In this document: positions 18,337 to 27,249 of the stretch, piece after piece
Layout: each line of letters starts with the position of its first letter
Position numbering within the stretch: the stretch's first letter is position 1
The notes under the pieces: model-generated
The model's database searches: none
What the model was told of the DNA's origin: nothing
The model's input: the letters and a program-made list of their open reading frames with translations, nothing else
Translations under genes and position numbers: made by a program
Assembly: GCF_018919385.1 (NCBI RefSeq)
Contig: NZ_JAHLMF010000001.1
Span: 186,001 to 250,000 of the forward strand
Length of the DNA stretch: 64,000 bases
Direction: 5' to 3'
Source: Geomonas diazotrophica
Lineage (GTDB): Bacteria; Desulfobacterota; Desulfuromonadia; Geobacterales; Geobacteraceae

Positions 18337-19350
18337 ATGACGCCCCACTTCCTCCCCAAGCTGGTGAACCCACCCTTCGGCGACCCCGGGGTCTACGTCG
18401 ACTTCCAGTTCGCCCGGCGGGCCATCCTCTTCGACCTGGGGGAGATCCACCGTCTCGGTCCCCGCAAGATCCTTCGCTTAAGCGACGTCTGCATCTCCCA
18501 CACCCACATCGACCACTTCATCGGCTTCGACCTCATGCTGCGCGTCATGCTGGGGCGCGACATGGCGCTGCGCCTGTTCGGCCCCCCCGGCATCCTGCGG
18601 CAGGTCGAGCACCGGCTCGCCTCCTACAGCTGGAACCTGATCCAGAGCTACCCCACCGAGTTCGTCATCACCGTTACCGAGCTGCACCCCGACGGCGGCG
18701 CGCAAAGGGCCCGCTTCAGTTCCCGACGCGTCTTCGCCCGGGAGGCGGAGGAGAGCTTCGTCTTCGAGGATGGCGTGATCCTGGACGAGGAGAACTTGCG
18801 CCTGCGCGTCGCCTTCCTGGAGCACAGCATCCCCTGCCTCGCCTACGCCTTCGAGGAGAAGCTGCATGTGAACTTCATGAAGAACCGGCTGGCCGAGTTG
18901 GGGCTCCCGGTCGGACCGTGGCTCTCGGAGGTGAAGCGCGCCGTGCTGCGCGGTGAGCCGGACGAGACGGTGATGACGGCACCGCTCCCCGGGGTGGCCG
19001 AAGGGCAGCGGCTGACCATCGGCGCTCTGAAAGAACAGGTGCTGCAGGTGGTGCCGGGAGAAAAGATCGCCTACGTCACCGACACCGCCTTTACCCCCGA
19101 CAACCGCCGCCGCATCGTCGAGTTGGCTCGGGGCGCCGATTACTTCTTCATCGAGGCGGTGTTCCTGGACGTCGATGCCGACCGTGCCCGCGAGCGGGCG
19201 CACCTGACCGCCCGACAGGCGGGGGAACTGGCGCGCGAGGCAGGCGCTGCGCGGGTGATCCCGTTCCACTTCTCCCCTAGGCACCTGGAGGCGGAGGATG
19301 AACTGCGCCGCGAGGTCGACGAGGCGTTCGCGGGAAATACCCCGACATAA
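18337..19350 (+). CDS. Metallo-beta-lactamase-fold hydrolase, RNase Z-like, 337 aa
   Basis: The ATG follows GGAGGCCGG. The metal-binding motif SHTHIDHF (HxHxDH) lies near residues 55-62, with further ligands likely at FLEHSIPC, YVTDTAFT and the late FHFSPRH. The order matches RNase Z/elaC-type hydrolases, which cut tRNA 3' trailers, but the N-terminus and overall similarity suggest the broader RNase Z-like group, so substrate assignment is open. It is a single gene between the 6S-like RNA and a 9-bp tandem array. Confidence 0.85.
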   Translation: MTPHFLPKLVNPPFGDPGVYVDFQFARRAILFDLGEIHRLGPRKILRLSDVCISHTHIDHFIGFDLMLRVMLGRDMALRLFGPPGILRQVEHRLASYSWNLIQSYPTEFVITVTELHPDGGAQRARFSSRRVFAREAEESFVFEDGVILDEENLRLRVAFLEHSIPCLAYAFEEKLHVNFMKNRLAELGLPVGPWLSEVKRAVLRGEPDETVMTAPLPGVAEGQRLTIGALKEQVLQVVPGEKIAYVTDTAFTPDNRRRIVELARGADYFFIEAVFLDVDADRARERAHLTARQAGELAREAGAARVIPFHFSPRHLEAEDELRREVDEAFAGNTPT

Positions 19351-19433
19351 CAGGGATAACAGGGATAACAGGGATAAAGGGGATAAGGGGGATAAGGGGG
19401 ATTAACTCCTCCACGGCATCCCCTCCATCCCTG
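19351..19433. repeat. Six 9-bp GGGATAA-type units with an inverted tail
   Basis: CAGGGATAA three times (19351-19377), AGGGGATAA, GGGGGATAA and GGGGGATTA (to 19404), starting one base after the stop codon of the hydrolase gene. CATCCCCTCCATCCCTGT (19416-19433 region) then gives a partial reverse complement, so a hairpin can form between convergent genes. The layout parallels the array at 2977-3047. Confidence 0.8.
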
Positions 19434-19452
19434 TTTAACTCCTTAAATATGA

Positions 19453-19486
19453 AAAGGGGGGCCCGGTTGCCGGGTCCCCCTTTCTC
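19453..19486. terminator. Bidirectional terminator between the hydrolase and the Do protease
   Basis: AAAGGGGGGCCCGG and CCGGGTCCCCCTTT form a strong hairpin with loop TTG, with T-rich sequence on either side. The protease gene stop (19509) is 23 bp away on the opposite strand. Confidence 0.75.
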
Positions 19487-19508
19487 GTTCTCATTGCCTG
19501 CCGTCCCG

Positions 19509-20882
19509 CTAGTCGATCCTGAGCGCCACGAAGAGGGACGTTTCGCCCCTTCTGAGCAACATCTTCAGGTAACCGCCCTTCTTGACGCCTGCAATGGCCT
19601 TGTTGTACTCCTTCACGCCGGAGATGCGCACGCCGTTGATCTCCCTGATCAGGTCACCCCCGACGATGCCTGCCCTCTCGGCGATGCTGTCGGTTTGCAC
19701 GTCGGCAACCAGGACCCCTTTCTCCCCCTGCAGCCTCATCTGCTGGGCACGCTCCGGGGTCAGGTCGATGACCTTCAGCCCGAGCCGGTCCCCGGTCACG
19801 GCGGCATCCTCGTCCTCACCCTCTTTCAGCTTCTCGATGGCCACCTCGAGCGGTACCTTCTTGCCGTCGCGCAGCACCACAAGCTTCACCTTCTTGCCTA
19901 CCGGGGTTGCCGCCACGCGGCGCGGCAGCTCCCCCATCTCCTTGATGGTGTGCCCGTCGTACTCGAGGATGATGTCGCCCCCCTTCACGCCCGCCTTCTC
20001 GGCGGGGCTGTCCTTGATGACCTCGGCGACGAGAGCCCCCTGCTCGCTATCCATCCCGAAGGAGTTGGCCAGGTCCTGGGTCACCATCTGCACCGAGACC
20101 CCGAGCCAGCCGCGGGTGACCTTCCCGCTGTCCTTGAGCTGCGGCAGGATATCCTTGGCCATGTTGATCGGGATGGCGAAGCCGATCCCCTGCCCGCCGG
20201 CCACGATGGCCGTGTTGATGCCGATCACCTCGCCGTCGGTGTTGAAAAGCGGTCCGCCTGAGTTGCCCGGGTTGATGGAGGCGTCAGTCTGGATGAAGTC
20301 GTCGTACGGCCCGCTGCCGATCACCCGCCCCTGGGCGCTGATGATGCCGGCGGTGACCGTCTGGCTCAGGCCGAAGGGGTTGCCTATGGCCATAACCCAG
20401 TCGCCCACCTCCATCTTGTCACTGTCGCCCAAGGGAGCTACCGGCAGGTGCGCCTTGGTTTCGATCTTGACCAGGGCCAGGTCGAGCTTGTCGTCGCGCC
20501 CCTTGATTTCTCCCTTGTACTCGCGGCCGTCGGAGAGCTTCACCTTGATGTCGTCGGCGTCTTTCACCACGTGGTTGTTGGTGATGATGTAGCCGTCATC
20601 GCTGATGATGAAGCCCGACCCCATGCTCTGCTGCTTGTAGGGATGCTGACGCGGGGATTCGAAGAACTTCTCGAAGTACTCCTGGAACGGGTCGCCGTTG
20701 GGGTGCTGCCGCTTCTTCATGGCGACGTTCTTGGAGGTGCTGATGTTGACTACCGCGGGCTTTAGTTTCTTGGCCAGTTTCGCGAAGTCGGGTGTGAGCG
20801 TCGCGGCTCCCGCGACGGTTGAGAAAACGGAGGAGAGAAATAAGCTAAACACCAGAAATCTTGCTACGATTGCTGCCTGCAT
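19509..20882 (-). CDS. degP: Do-type (DegP/HtrA) periplasmic serine protease, 457 aa
   Basis: The ATG at 20882 is chosen because CCCAGGAGGTAGCC precedes it and it opens the signal peptide (MQAAIVARFLVFSLFLSS ... AGA). The trypsin-like domain has the triad His in TNNHVV, Asp in LDLALVKI and Ser in NPGNSGGPL. Two PDZ domains follow (about residues 265-345 and 375-450). Such proteases and chaperones clear misfolded envelope proteins. Its own promoter lies upstream, and a terminator separates it from the response regulator gene. DegP and DegQ subtypes cannot be separated from sequence alone. Confidence 0.92.
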   Translation of the reverse strand: MQAAIVARFLVFSLFLSSVFSTVAGAATLTPDFAKLAKKLKPAVVNISTSKNVAMKKRQHPNGDPFQEYFEKFFESPRQHPYKQQSMGSGFIISDDGYIITNNHVVKDADDIKVKLSDGREYKGEIKGRDDKLDLALVKIETKAHLPVAPLGDSDKMEVGDWVMAIGNPFGLSQTVTAGIISAQGRVIGSGPYDDFIQTDASINPGNSGGPLFNTDGEVIGINTAIVAGGQGIGFAIPINMAKDILPQLKDSGKVTRGWLGVSVQMVTQDLANSFGMDSEQGALVAEVIKDSPAEKAGVKGGDIILEYDGHTIKEMGELPRRVAATPVGKKVKLVVLRDGKKVPLEVAIEKLKEGEDEDAAVTGDRLGLKVIDLTPERAQQMRLQGEKGVLVADVQTDSIAERAGIVGGDLIREINGVRISGVKEYNKAIAGVKKGGYLKMLLRRGETSLFVALRID

Positions 20883-20910
20883 GGCTACCTCCTGGGATTT
20901 GAGTACGGTT

Positions 20911-20939
20911 AAGCTAATACTGCGCCGGTTGTTTGTCAA
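20911..20939 (-). promoter_or_regulatory. Putative promoter of the Do protease gene
   Basis: Minus-strand TTGACA (20934-20939, perfect), 17 bp, TAGCTT (20911-20916), about 29 bp upstream of the ATG. Confidence 0.5.
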
Positions 20940-20966
20940 GCCCCACCCAAAGCCGCTTCCGTAAAC

Positions 20967-21014
20967 AAAAAAACGGACCTCTCCCCGGCCGCTATGGCAA
21001 GGAGAGGTCCGTTT
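20967..21014 (-). terminator. Intrinsic terminator after the response regulator
   Basis: Minus-strand AAACGGACCTCTCC and GGAGAGGTCCGTTT pair over 11 or more base pairs around a 16-base loop and run into a seven-T tract. Confidence 0.88.
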
Positions 21015-21043
21015 CGGACTGCAGCGCGTGGCGCCGGAGGGGG

Positions 21044-21718
21044 CTACTCTTCTTCTTTGAGGATGTAACCCACGCCCCTCACGGTGTGGATCAGCTTCTT
21101 GTCGGCTTCACGGTCGATCTTCTTACGCAGGTAGTTCACGTAGACGTCGATGATGTTGGTGAAGCTGTCGAAGGTGTAATCCCAGACGTGCTCGGCGATC
21201 ATGGTCCTGGTGAGCACCTGGTGCGGGTTGCGCATGAAGTACTCGAGCAGGCCGTACTCCTTGGCGGTTAGATCGATCTCCTTGTCCTTGCGCCATACCT
21301 TGTGGGTAACCGGGTCGAGACGCAGGTCGGCGAAGCGGATCTCGGCGCCGCGGTCGAGTTCGCTCCTTCTCATCAGCGCACGGACGCGGGCCAAAAGCTC
21401 GGCGAAGGCGAACGGCTTGGTCAGGTAGTCGTCGGAACCGGAGTCGAGGCCAGCCACGATATCTTCTACCGAGTCCTTAGCGGTGAGCATCAGGATCGGG
21501 GTCACGTTCTTGCGCTCCCTGAGCTCCTTCAGCACGGAAAGGCCGTCCTTTTTCGGGAGCATCCAGTCGAGCACAATCAGGTCGAACGGCTTCTCCAGCG
21601 CAAGCTTAAGCCCCTCTTCACCGTCTGCTGCCGTGTGGACTTCGTACTGCTCCTCCTCGAGGCCGCGCTTGATGAAGCTGGCAACCTTTTTCTCGTCTTC
21701 AACCACCAAGATTCTCAT
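21044..21718 (-). CDS. OmpR/PhoB-family response regulator, 224 aa
   Basis: The receiver domain (residues 1-115) has the acidic pair E7-D8, the phosphorylation site D51 in LIVLDWMLP and the Lys in LTKP. The winged-helix DNA-binding domain (about 128-222) includes LTAKEYGLLEYFMRNP and HTVRGVGYILKEEE. No sensor kinase is adjacent, so the partner is elsewhere. It starts 33 bp after the ppsR stop and may be co-transcribed with it. The Do protease gene follows but has its own promoter and an intervening terminator. Envelope stress is a plausible signal only by neighbourhood. Confidence 0.93.
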   Translation of the reverse strand: MRILVVEDEKKVASFIKRGLEEEQYEVHTAADGEEGLKLALEKPFDLIVLDWMLPKKDGLSVLKELRERKNVTPILMLTAKDSVEDIVAGLDSGSDDYLTKPFAFAELLARVRALMRRSELDRGAEIRFADLRLDPVTHKVWRKDKEIDLTAKEYGLLEYFMRNPHQVLTRTMIAEHVWDYTFDSFTNIIDVYVNYLRKKIDREADKKLIHTVRGVGYILKEEE

Positions 21719-21751
21719 GTTGATTCCCTCTCTTTGAAATTATGTCGACCT

Positions 21752-22564
21752 CTAATCGTGCCTGATATCACCATGAAGCCTGCTCAGAATCTCGGCGGCA
21801 GACTCCTCAACCGATTTGTTGGTTACGTCGATAACCAGCCAGGCGGGGTGGGCTCGGTAAAAACGCCGGCAGTAGGCAAGCTCTTCTTCAACCTGCCTGT
21901 AGTCGGCATAGCTGCCGCGCGGGCTCTGCCTAAGATTCCTGAGCCGCGCGCTCCGGATATCGACAAGTCGCTGCGTGTCGATAATGAGGCCTACCACCCG
22001 TTCCGGTTCCACTTCCTCCAACTCGGGGGGAGGATCGATTCCCTGGATGATGGGCACGTTCGCCACTTTGTACCCCTTGTGAGCCAGGTACATGGAAAGC
22101 GGCGTCTTCGAGGAGCGGGACACGCCGATCAGGACGATGTCCGCCTTGTGCAGGTTGCGCGGCTCCTGGCCGTCGTCCTGCTTCACAGTGAAATCAACCG
22201 CCTCCATGCGGCGGTAATACTCGGAGTTCATCTCGTACTGCAGGCCGGGGAGCTTCTGCGGCCTCATCTCCAGGAACTCGGCCAGCTTGAAGAGAAGCGG
22301 AGTGATCAGGTCAACCGCCTCCAACTGCCTCGCCTCGCACTCGTTCCTGACGAACTGCGCCAACTCCGTGTTCACCAGGGTGTAGAAGATGATGCCGGGG
22401 AGCCGGTCGACCTCGTCCAGGGCCTTCAGGATATCCTCGCGGTTCCTGATCTGCCCGACCCGGCGCAGGCGAACGTCCACGTCCTTGAACTGGGTCAGCG
22501 CGGCCCGCGCCACCCGCTCGACCGTCTCGCCAGTTGCATCCGAAAGTAAGTAAACGTGGTACAT
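21752..22564 (-). CDS. ppsR: PEP synthase/PPDK regulatory protein (bifunctional kinase-phosphorylase), 270 aa
   Basis: Belongs to the former DUF299 family. The N-terminus [20 protein letters not shown] is characteristic, and the P-loop-like [15 protein letters not shown] lies near residues 145-160. These enzymes switch PEP synthase or pyruvate phosphate dikinase off by ADP-dependent phosphorylation and on by Pi-dependent dephosphorylation, controlling flow between pyruvate and PEP. In a Geobacter-type cell growing on acetate this is a gluconeogenic control point. The gene is first on its strand, with a promoter 66-94 bp upstream. The target enzyme gene is not in the window. Confidence 0.92.
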   Translation of the reverse strand: MYHVYLLSDATGETVERVARAALTQFKDVDVRLRRVGQIRNREDILKALDEVDRLPGIIFYTLVNTELAQFVRNECEARQLEAVDLITPLLFKLAEFLEMRPQKLPGLQYEMNSEYYRRMEAVDFTVKQDDGQEPRNLHKADIVLIGVSRSSKTPLSMYLAHKGYKVANVPIIQGIDPPPELEEVEPERVVGLIIDTQRLVDIRSARLRNLRQSPRGSYADYRQVEEELAYCRRFYRAHPAWLVIDVTNKSVEESAAEILSRLHGDIRHD

Positions 22565-22629
22565 CCGTTGTCACCCGAAAACTGTTGCCCTACCAAGACC
22601 TTATCGGCCTTACCGTCAAACTCATTAGA

Positions 22630-22658
22630 TATATACCATGTTTTTTCATTTTAGGCAA
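22630..22658 (-). promoter_or_regulatory. Putative promoter of ppsR
   Basis: Minus-strand TTGCCT (22653-22658), 17 bp ending in TGG, TATATA (22630-22635). The rest of the 269-bp divergent spacer is AT-rich and contains no gene. Confidence 0.5.
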
Positions 22659-22833
22659 AACTAAAATTTAATGGGAAAACCTTCTGTAAATTCTTATCGG
22701 CAGAGACCGGAAAAATTTTAATTATAATTACGCCCTAGTTTTTTTGGATGTCAAGGTTTTCATTGCCATTCCCTTTATTTCTCTGCTAGTTTAATGCGGC
22801 AATTCGCAACCCCAAAGGAGACGCAAACTCATT

Positions 22834-23754
22834 ATGATTACAGACTGGGCGGAAATCGCCTGTGACGTCCCGGCCGAGATGGTCGACACATTAGCGGACT
22901 TCTTAGTCGAACTGACCGGCAACGGCGTCGGCGTGGACAACCTGCATCTGGACACCTTTACCCTGGACACCCTCGAAGACACCAGCATCAAGACGGTGAA
23001 GGGGTACCTCCCCCTGGACGACTCCCTGGAGGACATGCGCATCAAGGTAGAGCAGTTCCTGGCCCAGCACGGCCCCGACTTCCCCGGCTTCGTCTACACC
23101 CCTCCCGTTGTCACCATCATCAAGAACGAGGACTGGGCCAACAACTGGAAGGTGCACTTCAAGCCCGTGCGCATCGGCAAGCGTCTGGTGATCAAGCCGA
23201 CCTGGGAGGAGTACCATCCGGTCGAGGGGGACCTGGTGATCCAGATCGACCCCGGGATGGCCTTCGGCACCGGCGCCCATCCCACCACGAAGATGTGCCT
23301 GGAATCCCTGGAGCGGATCGCCTTTGCCTCCGAGGGGGCGAGGCTCCCTGACCCGGTCCTCGACGTGGGCACCGGCTCCGGCGTGCTCAGCATCGCCGCA
23401 GCGCTTCTGGGCGCCACCGAGATCGCCGCCGTCGACATCGATCCCGAGGCGATCAGGGTGACGCAGGAAAACCTGGAGCTGAACGGCGTCGACGGGGTGG
23501 TGGAAGCGTCTACCACCGACCTCTCCCAGCTTCCCGACGGCTACGCCGTCGTGGTCGCCAACATCCTCGCCGAGGAGCTGGTGCGCCTCTCCGACCAGCT
23601 CACCTCGCGGGTCGCTCCCGGCGGCTGGCTGATCCTCTCCGGCATCCTCACCGAGAAGGAAGAGTTCGTCCGGGCCGGCTTCCCCGCCCTTGAACTCGTG
23701 GAAAACCCGCGGGAGGCCGAGTGGTCCTGCCTCACCCTGAGGAAGCCGCTCTAG
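22834..23754 (+). CDS. prmA: Ribosomal protein L11 methyltransferase, 306 aa
   Basis: An N-terminal substrate-recognition domain (residues 1-105, starting DWAEIACDVPAEMVDTLADF) is followed by a SAM-dependent methyltransferase domain with GMAFGTGAHPTT, LDVGTGSGVLSIAAALLGA and the product-site VVANILAEEL. PrmA trimethylates ribosomal protein L11. The start is backed by AAAGGAGACGCAAACTCATT. It is followed after 2 bp by rsmE, the common prmA-rsmE pair, so both act on the ribosome. Confidence 0.95.
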   Translation: MITDWAEIACDVPAEMVDTLADFLVELTGNGVGVDNLHLDTFTLDTLEDTSIKTVKGYLPLDDSLEDMRIKVEQFLAQHGPDFPGFVYTPPVVTIIKNEDWANNWKVHFKPVRIGKRLVIKPTWEEYHPVEGDLVIQIDPGMAFGTGAHPTTKMCLESLERIAFASEGARLPDPVLDVGTGSGVLSIAAALLGATEIAAVDIDPEAIRVTQENLELNGVDGVVEASTTDLSQLPDGYAVVVANILAEELVRLSDQLTSRVAPGGWLILSGILTEKEEFVRAGFPALELVENPREAEWSCLTLRKPL

Positions 23755-23756
23755 AA

Positions 23757-24497
23757 ATGCGCAGCTTCTTTCTCGGCGACAACACGGTCTGCGACGGGGA
23801 AGTAACCGTCACCGGCGAGCTGTACCGGCACATGGCACGCGTGCTGCGGCTGAAGCAGGGGGCGGAGGTCGAACTGATCGACGCCGACGGCCGACGCCAC
23901 TGCGGTGTCGTTGGCGAGGTCGGCACCAAGAGCCTCACCGTCCGTATCGCCGCCACCAAGGCCGTGCCCGAGCCCGAAGGCGGGCTGAAGATCACCCTGT
24001 ACCAGGGGCTTCCCAAGGGGGACAAGCTCGACCTGATCCTGCAGAAGTGCACCGAGCTCGGGATTTCCGAGGTGGTCACCTTCGACGCGGCACGCTCCAT
24101 CGTGAAGCTGCGGGGTGAAAAGAGCGCGGGGAAACTGGCCCGCTTCGAGAAGATCGTGCAGGAAGCCGCCCGCCAATCCGGGCGGGGTTCCGCGCCACGG
24201 GTCGCCATCGGCGGGACTTTGAGGGAAGTGCTCCGGGATGCACGGCACACGGTGCGGCTGCTTTTGTACGAAGGGGAAGAAAAGACGACGCTGCGGGAAT
24301 GCCTGGACCAGCACCAGGCGCCGGAGAGTGTCGCGGTGGTGGTAGGCCCTGAGGGTGGGCTGAGTGCCGCAGAGGTCGAGGAAGCCCTCGCTTGCGGCTT
24401 CACGCCGGTGACGCTGGGGAGGCGCATCCTGCGCACCGAGACGGCCGGACTGGCGCTCGTCTCGATTCTGCAGTTTTACTGGGGAGACCTGGGGTGA
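23757..24497 (+). CDS. rsmE: 16S rRNA (uracil1498-N3)-methyltransferase, 246 aa
   Basis: The start is the ATG at 23757 (MRSFFLGDN), two bases after the prmA stop. RsmE methylates U1498 in the 16S rRNA decoding region. The N-terminal PUA-like part is followed by a SPOUT methyltransferase domain with LYQGLPKGDKLDLILQKCTE, VVVGPEGGLSAAEVEEA and the knot segment LGRRILRTETAGLALVSIL. Length and motifs are typical for the family. Translation is probably coupled to prmA. Confidence 0.95.
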   Translation: MRSFFLGDNTVCDGEVTVTGELYRHMARVLRLKQGAEVELIDADGRRHCGVVGEVGTKSLTVRIAATKAVPEPEGGLKITLYQGLPKGDKLDLILQKCTELGISEVVTFDAARSIVKLRGEKSAGKLARFEKIVQEAARQSGRGSAPRVAIGGTLREVLRDARHTVRLLLYEGEEKTTLRECLDQHQAPESVAVVVGPEGGLSAAEVEEALACGFTPVTLGRRILRTETAGLALVSILQFYWGDLG

Positions 24498-24552
24498 CGG
24501 TCGCGGCCGCCCCCCTTTTCCCCTTTGGGGAGGGGACCGACGGAACCGGCCG

Positions 24553-24879
24553 CTAACTGAGCGCGACGACCAAGGCCGCTATCGAGACCAGCAGAGACAC
24601 CCCCGCAACCGCCATGAGCAGCTTCTCGCGGGCCAGCACCACCTTGAGCGTCTTGATGGCGAGCTGCAGGTGCCCCGAGGTCTCAAGGAGCGCCTTCTCC
24701 AGTTTCCGGTTCTCCTCTTCCAGATGGTGCAGCCTGGCCTCGATGTCGCTGGGAGACCCGGCTCCCATGAATCTTCCCTTGGCTCGGTTGGCCATGTCGA
24801 CCACCACCGGGAGGTTCTCCATCAACCTCCCCCACGGGATCCTGGTTGCCGCGATCTTTGCTATGCTCCAGATGCTCAT
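24553..24879 (-). CDS. Small coiled-coil membrane protein, 108 aa
   Basis: The start at 24879 is supported by AAAGGAGGAGCC; an upstream in-frame Met lacks a site. The layout is a short amphipathic N-terminus (MSIWSIAKIAATRIPWGRLM), a charged coiled coil (about residues 48-75, IEARLHHLEEENRKLEKALL) and one C-terminal membrane helix (about 88-107, LLMAVAGVSLLVSIAALVVA). This tail-anchored form suggests a small scaffold or partner protein. I do not recognise the family. It is convergent with rsmE and about 120 bp upstream of the DUF72 gene's 3' end on the same strand. Confidence 0.7.
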   Translation of the reverse strand: MSIWSIAKIAATRIPWGRLMENLPVVVDMANRAKGRFMGAGSPSDIEARLHHLEEENRKLEKALLETSGHLQLAIKTLKVVLAREKLLMAVAGVSLLVSIAALVVALS

Positions 24880-25003
24880 GGCTCCTCCTTTATCCTTCAA
24901 TCCTTAAGTTTGTGGTACTCCCGCCCTGTTCCGGAAACCGGCAATCCCGAGTCCGGCAATCCCGAGGCTCGCGCTCTGCCGGATCACTGCGCCCGCCCCC
25001 CAC

Positions 25004-25708
25004 TCACCCCGCGGAAACAAGGTCCGCGAAGCGGCGCGCGAAAAGCGGCCCCTTGGCCTCGTCCTCGTGTTTGAAGAAGACGAAGGCTTCGCTCCATCCC
25101 CTCCCCCGCACCAGCTCCGCCCACTTCCCGAGTTCCTCCACCTGGTAATCGGGGCGTCTCAGCCGCAGGTACCCCCAGGTCGCCGTAGCGACCGGCGGAA
25201 TTTCCGGCTCTCCCTCGACGTCGACGAGGCAGAGCGCGGCGTCGTTTCTGTGCAGCAACGCGAAGACCTCGTCGTCCAGCCAGGAGCGGTGGCGAAACTG
25301 CAAGGCCACGCGGCGTCCCGGGGGGACCAGCGCCAGGAAATCGTGCAACAGGGGGACATCCTTCTTGAGGCTGGGCGGAAGCTGGAAGAGCACCGCCCCC
25401 AAGCGGCTCCCCATCACTCCGGCGACATCGAAGAAGTAGGAGACCGCGTCCGAGACGTCCCGCAGCCGGTTCACGTGGGTGATGCGCTGCGGTGCCTTGA
25501 GCACGAACCTGAAGGCATCAGGGACCTCTTCGCGCCACCCTGCCAACACGGAATCCCGGGGCATGCGGTGGAAGGTGTTGTTGATTTCCACGCTATTGAA
25601 CTGCCCGCCGTAATAGCGCAGCATCTCCCCGGGGGGCAGGTCGCTCGGATAAAAGCTCCCTTTCCACGCCGTGTAGGAAAAACCGCTTGTCCCTATGTAC
25701 AGGAGCAT
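25004..25708 (-). CDS. DUF72 family protein, 234 aa
   Basis: The start at 25708 is chosen by GGAGGGGCGGGCC and because MLLYIGTSGFSYTAWKGSFY is the conserved start of DUF72. The frame continues upstream only through a low-complexity repeat. DUF72 proteins adopt a TIM-barrel-like fold; conserved segments here are NSVEINNTFHRMP, FRFVLKAPQRITH and LQFRHRSWLDD. Their reaction is unknown. The gene is alone on its strand between two intergenic repeats. Confidence 0.9.
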   Translation of the reverse strand: MLLYIGTSGFSYTAWKGSFYPSDLPPGEMLRYYGGQFNSVEINNTFHRMPRDSVLAGWREEVPDAFRFVLKAPQRITHVNRLRDVSDAVSYFFDVAGVMGSRLGAVLFQLPPSLKKDVPLLHDFLALVPPGRRVALQFRHRSWLDDEVFALLHRNDAALCLVDVEGEPEIPPVATATWGYLRLRRPDYQVEELGKWAELVRGRGWSEAFVFFKHEDEAKGPLFARRFADLVSAG

Positions 25709-25726
25709 GGCCCGCCCCTCCGTCCC

Positions 25727-25812
25727 TTGCCTCTGCTTGCCTCTGCTTGCCTCTGCTTCTTGCCTCTGCTTCTTGCCTCGCTGTGCCTCGCTGTGCCTCG
25801 CTGTGCCTCGCT
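25727..25812. repeat. Direct repeat array of TTGCCTCTGC and TGTGCCTCGC decamers
   Basis: TTGCCTCTGC occurs three times in tandem from 25727, twice more separated by TTC, then TGTGCCTCGC three times to about 25811. It lies just upstream of the DUF72 start, between that gene and the rnd terminator. Variation of the unit along the array suggests slipped-strand expansion. Confidence 0.8.
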
Positions 25813-25899
25813 TCGTCCACAGCTTCATGTTATACAACAGCGGACCATCTGTACAAGACATTCTAATGTAAATCCTCCCTGCGTCGTGCTCATAGGACG

Positions 25900-25931
25900 A
25901 AAAAAGGCGGGTTCCTCATAAGGAACCCGCC
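25900..25931 (-). terminator. Intrinsic terminator after rnd
   Basis: Minus-strand GGCGGGTTCC, loop TTATGA, GGAACCCGCC, then TTTTTT (25900-25905). It begins 25 bp beyond the rnd stop. Confidence 0.92.
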
Positions 25932-25955
25932 CGTCAGTCAGCCATGTCTGTATTT

Positions 25956-27089
25956 TCAGGAGATCAAGGACGCCAGCTCGTCACCGAACGCCTCGCGCTG
26001 CCAGCGCTTGAGCAGGGCGTTCTGCGAGGAGCCCGGCTCGGCGAGCGCCTCCAGCAGCGTGTTGTTCGCCACCAGCCCAACGCCCAGCCCAAGCTGCGCC
26101 GACTTCGCCTCCCGCCAGATCTTCAGCCGTTTCACCTTCTCGTCCTGGAGCCGGTCCAGCACCGGACGGCGGTTCGCCTGCACCTGCGGCAGCTTGTCCT
26201 GCGGCAGGGCCAGACCGTTGGCGATGGCCTGCAGCAGCCCGCGCCCGAGCCTCTCGATCAGCTTGGAGGACATGGTGTGGATGCCCACCAGTTCGAAGTT
26301 GCTCCTGGGTTGCTTCTCGGCGAGCTCGCGCAACAGGTCGTTACTGAGGATCCTGAAGGGGGGAACGTCCGCGATGCGGGCCTTCTCGTCGCGGAATTTC
26401 AGGAGTTCCTCGAGGACGGCCAGCTCGCGCGGCTTCATCTTGTTGGCCCCCTTGAAGCGAAGGCACATGAGCTCCCCCTCGCGCGAAGGGGATCTCACCC
26501 CGGCCACCAGCTCGGACTCTTCCTCCACCCAGGCCAGGCGTCCCTTGGCCACCAGCTCCGCCTCCAGCTGACGGTACAGTTCGATCAGCAGGGAGGTGTC
26601 CTTCATGGCGTACTCCAGCATCTCCTGGGAGAAGGGACGCTTGCTCCAGTCCGCCTTCTGGTAGCGCTTGTCCAGCTCGACGCCAAAACGCTTCTTCAAA
26701 AGGGCGGCCAGGCCGAACTCGCTCTCGCCCAGGAACTGGCTGGCGATCATGGTGTCGAAGAGGTTCACCACCTCGATGCCGAAGTCGCGGTACAGCGAGC
26801 GCATGTCGTAGTCCGCACCGTGGAAGATCTTCTTGATGGCCGGGTTGGCGAAGATCGGTGCCAGCGCCCGGACGTCGACCGGCGCCAGCGGATCGATCAG
26901 GCGGGTCTCCGACAGAGAGGAAACCTGGATCAGGCAGACCTTCTCCGTATAGTGGTGCAGCGAGTCTGCCTCCAGGTCGAAGGCGAGAACTGACTCCTTA
27001 GAGAGACGCTCTACGAGTTCATCCAGGGTCTTTTGGTCGGTGACGAGATGTGCCGCTGCGGGATTTGTTGCCTTAGTTTTGTTCTGCAA
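25956..27089 (-). CDS. rnd: Ribonuclease D, 377 aa
   Basis: The 3'-5' exonuclease domain (residues 15-200) has the DEDDy residues in LAFDLEADSLHHY, HGADYDMRSLYRDFG and EYAMKDTSLLIELY. The C-terminal HRDC domain (about 225-310) contains RELAVLEELLKFRDEKA. RNase D trims 3' ends of stable RNAs including tRNA. The only plausible start is TTG at 27089; no in-frame ATG or GTG is closer, and the domain begins immediately after. The ribosome site is weak (ACGGACGGAACC). It follows hisC on the same strand by 160 bp. Confidence 0.92.
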   Translation of the reverse strand: MQNKTKATNPAAAHLVTDQKTLDELVERLSKESVLAFDLEADSLHHYTEKVCLIQVSSLSETRLIDPLAPVDVRALAPIFANPAIKKIFHGADYDMRSLYRDFGIEVVNLFDTMIASQFLGESEFGLAALLKKRFGVELDKRYQKADWSKRPFSQEMLEYAMKDTSLLIELYRQLEAELVAKGRLAWVEEESELVAGVRSPSREGELMCLRFKGANKMKPRELAVLEELLKFRDEKARIADVPPFRILSNDLLRELAEKQPRSNFELVGIHTMSSKLIERLGRGLLQAIANGLALPQDKLPQVQANRRPVLDRLQDEKVKRLKIWREAKSAQLGLGVGLVANNTLLEALAEPGSSQNALLKRWQREAFGDELASLIS

Positions 27090-27249
27090 ATGGTTCCGTC
27101 CGTTTCTGCATCTATATATGCTTGCAAGATATTTGGCGTTGGCAACCTGCGGTGGCCATGGCGACTGCGCCAGCCGGAAAGATTACAACCTTTTCACTTT
27201 GTGTACAAGTCAAGATCCGCTTTCCGCGAAAAAAACATCTTTCGAGGGA

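Noticed and set aside
19351..19380. Similarity of CAGGGATAACAGGG to the I-SceI homing site
   Set aside because: It arises from the 9-bp tandem units; the second half of the site does not match, and there is no intron or endonuclease gene.
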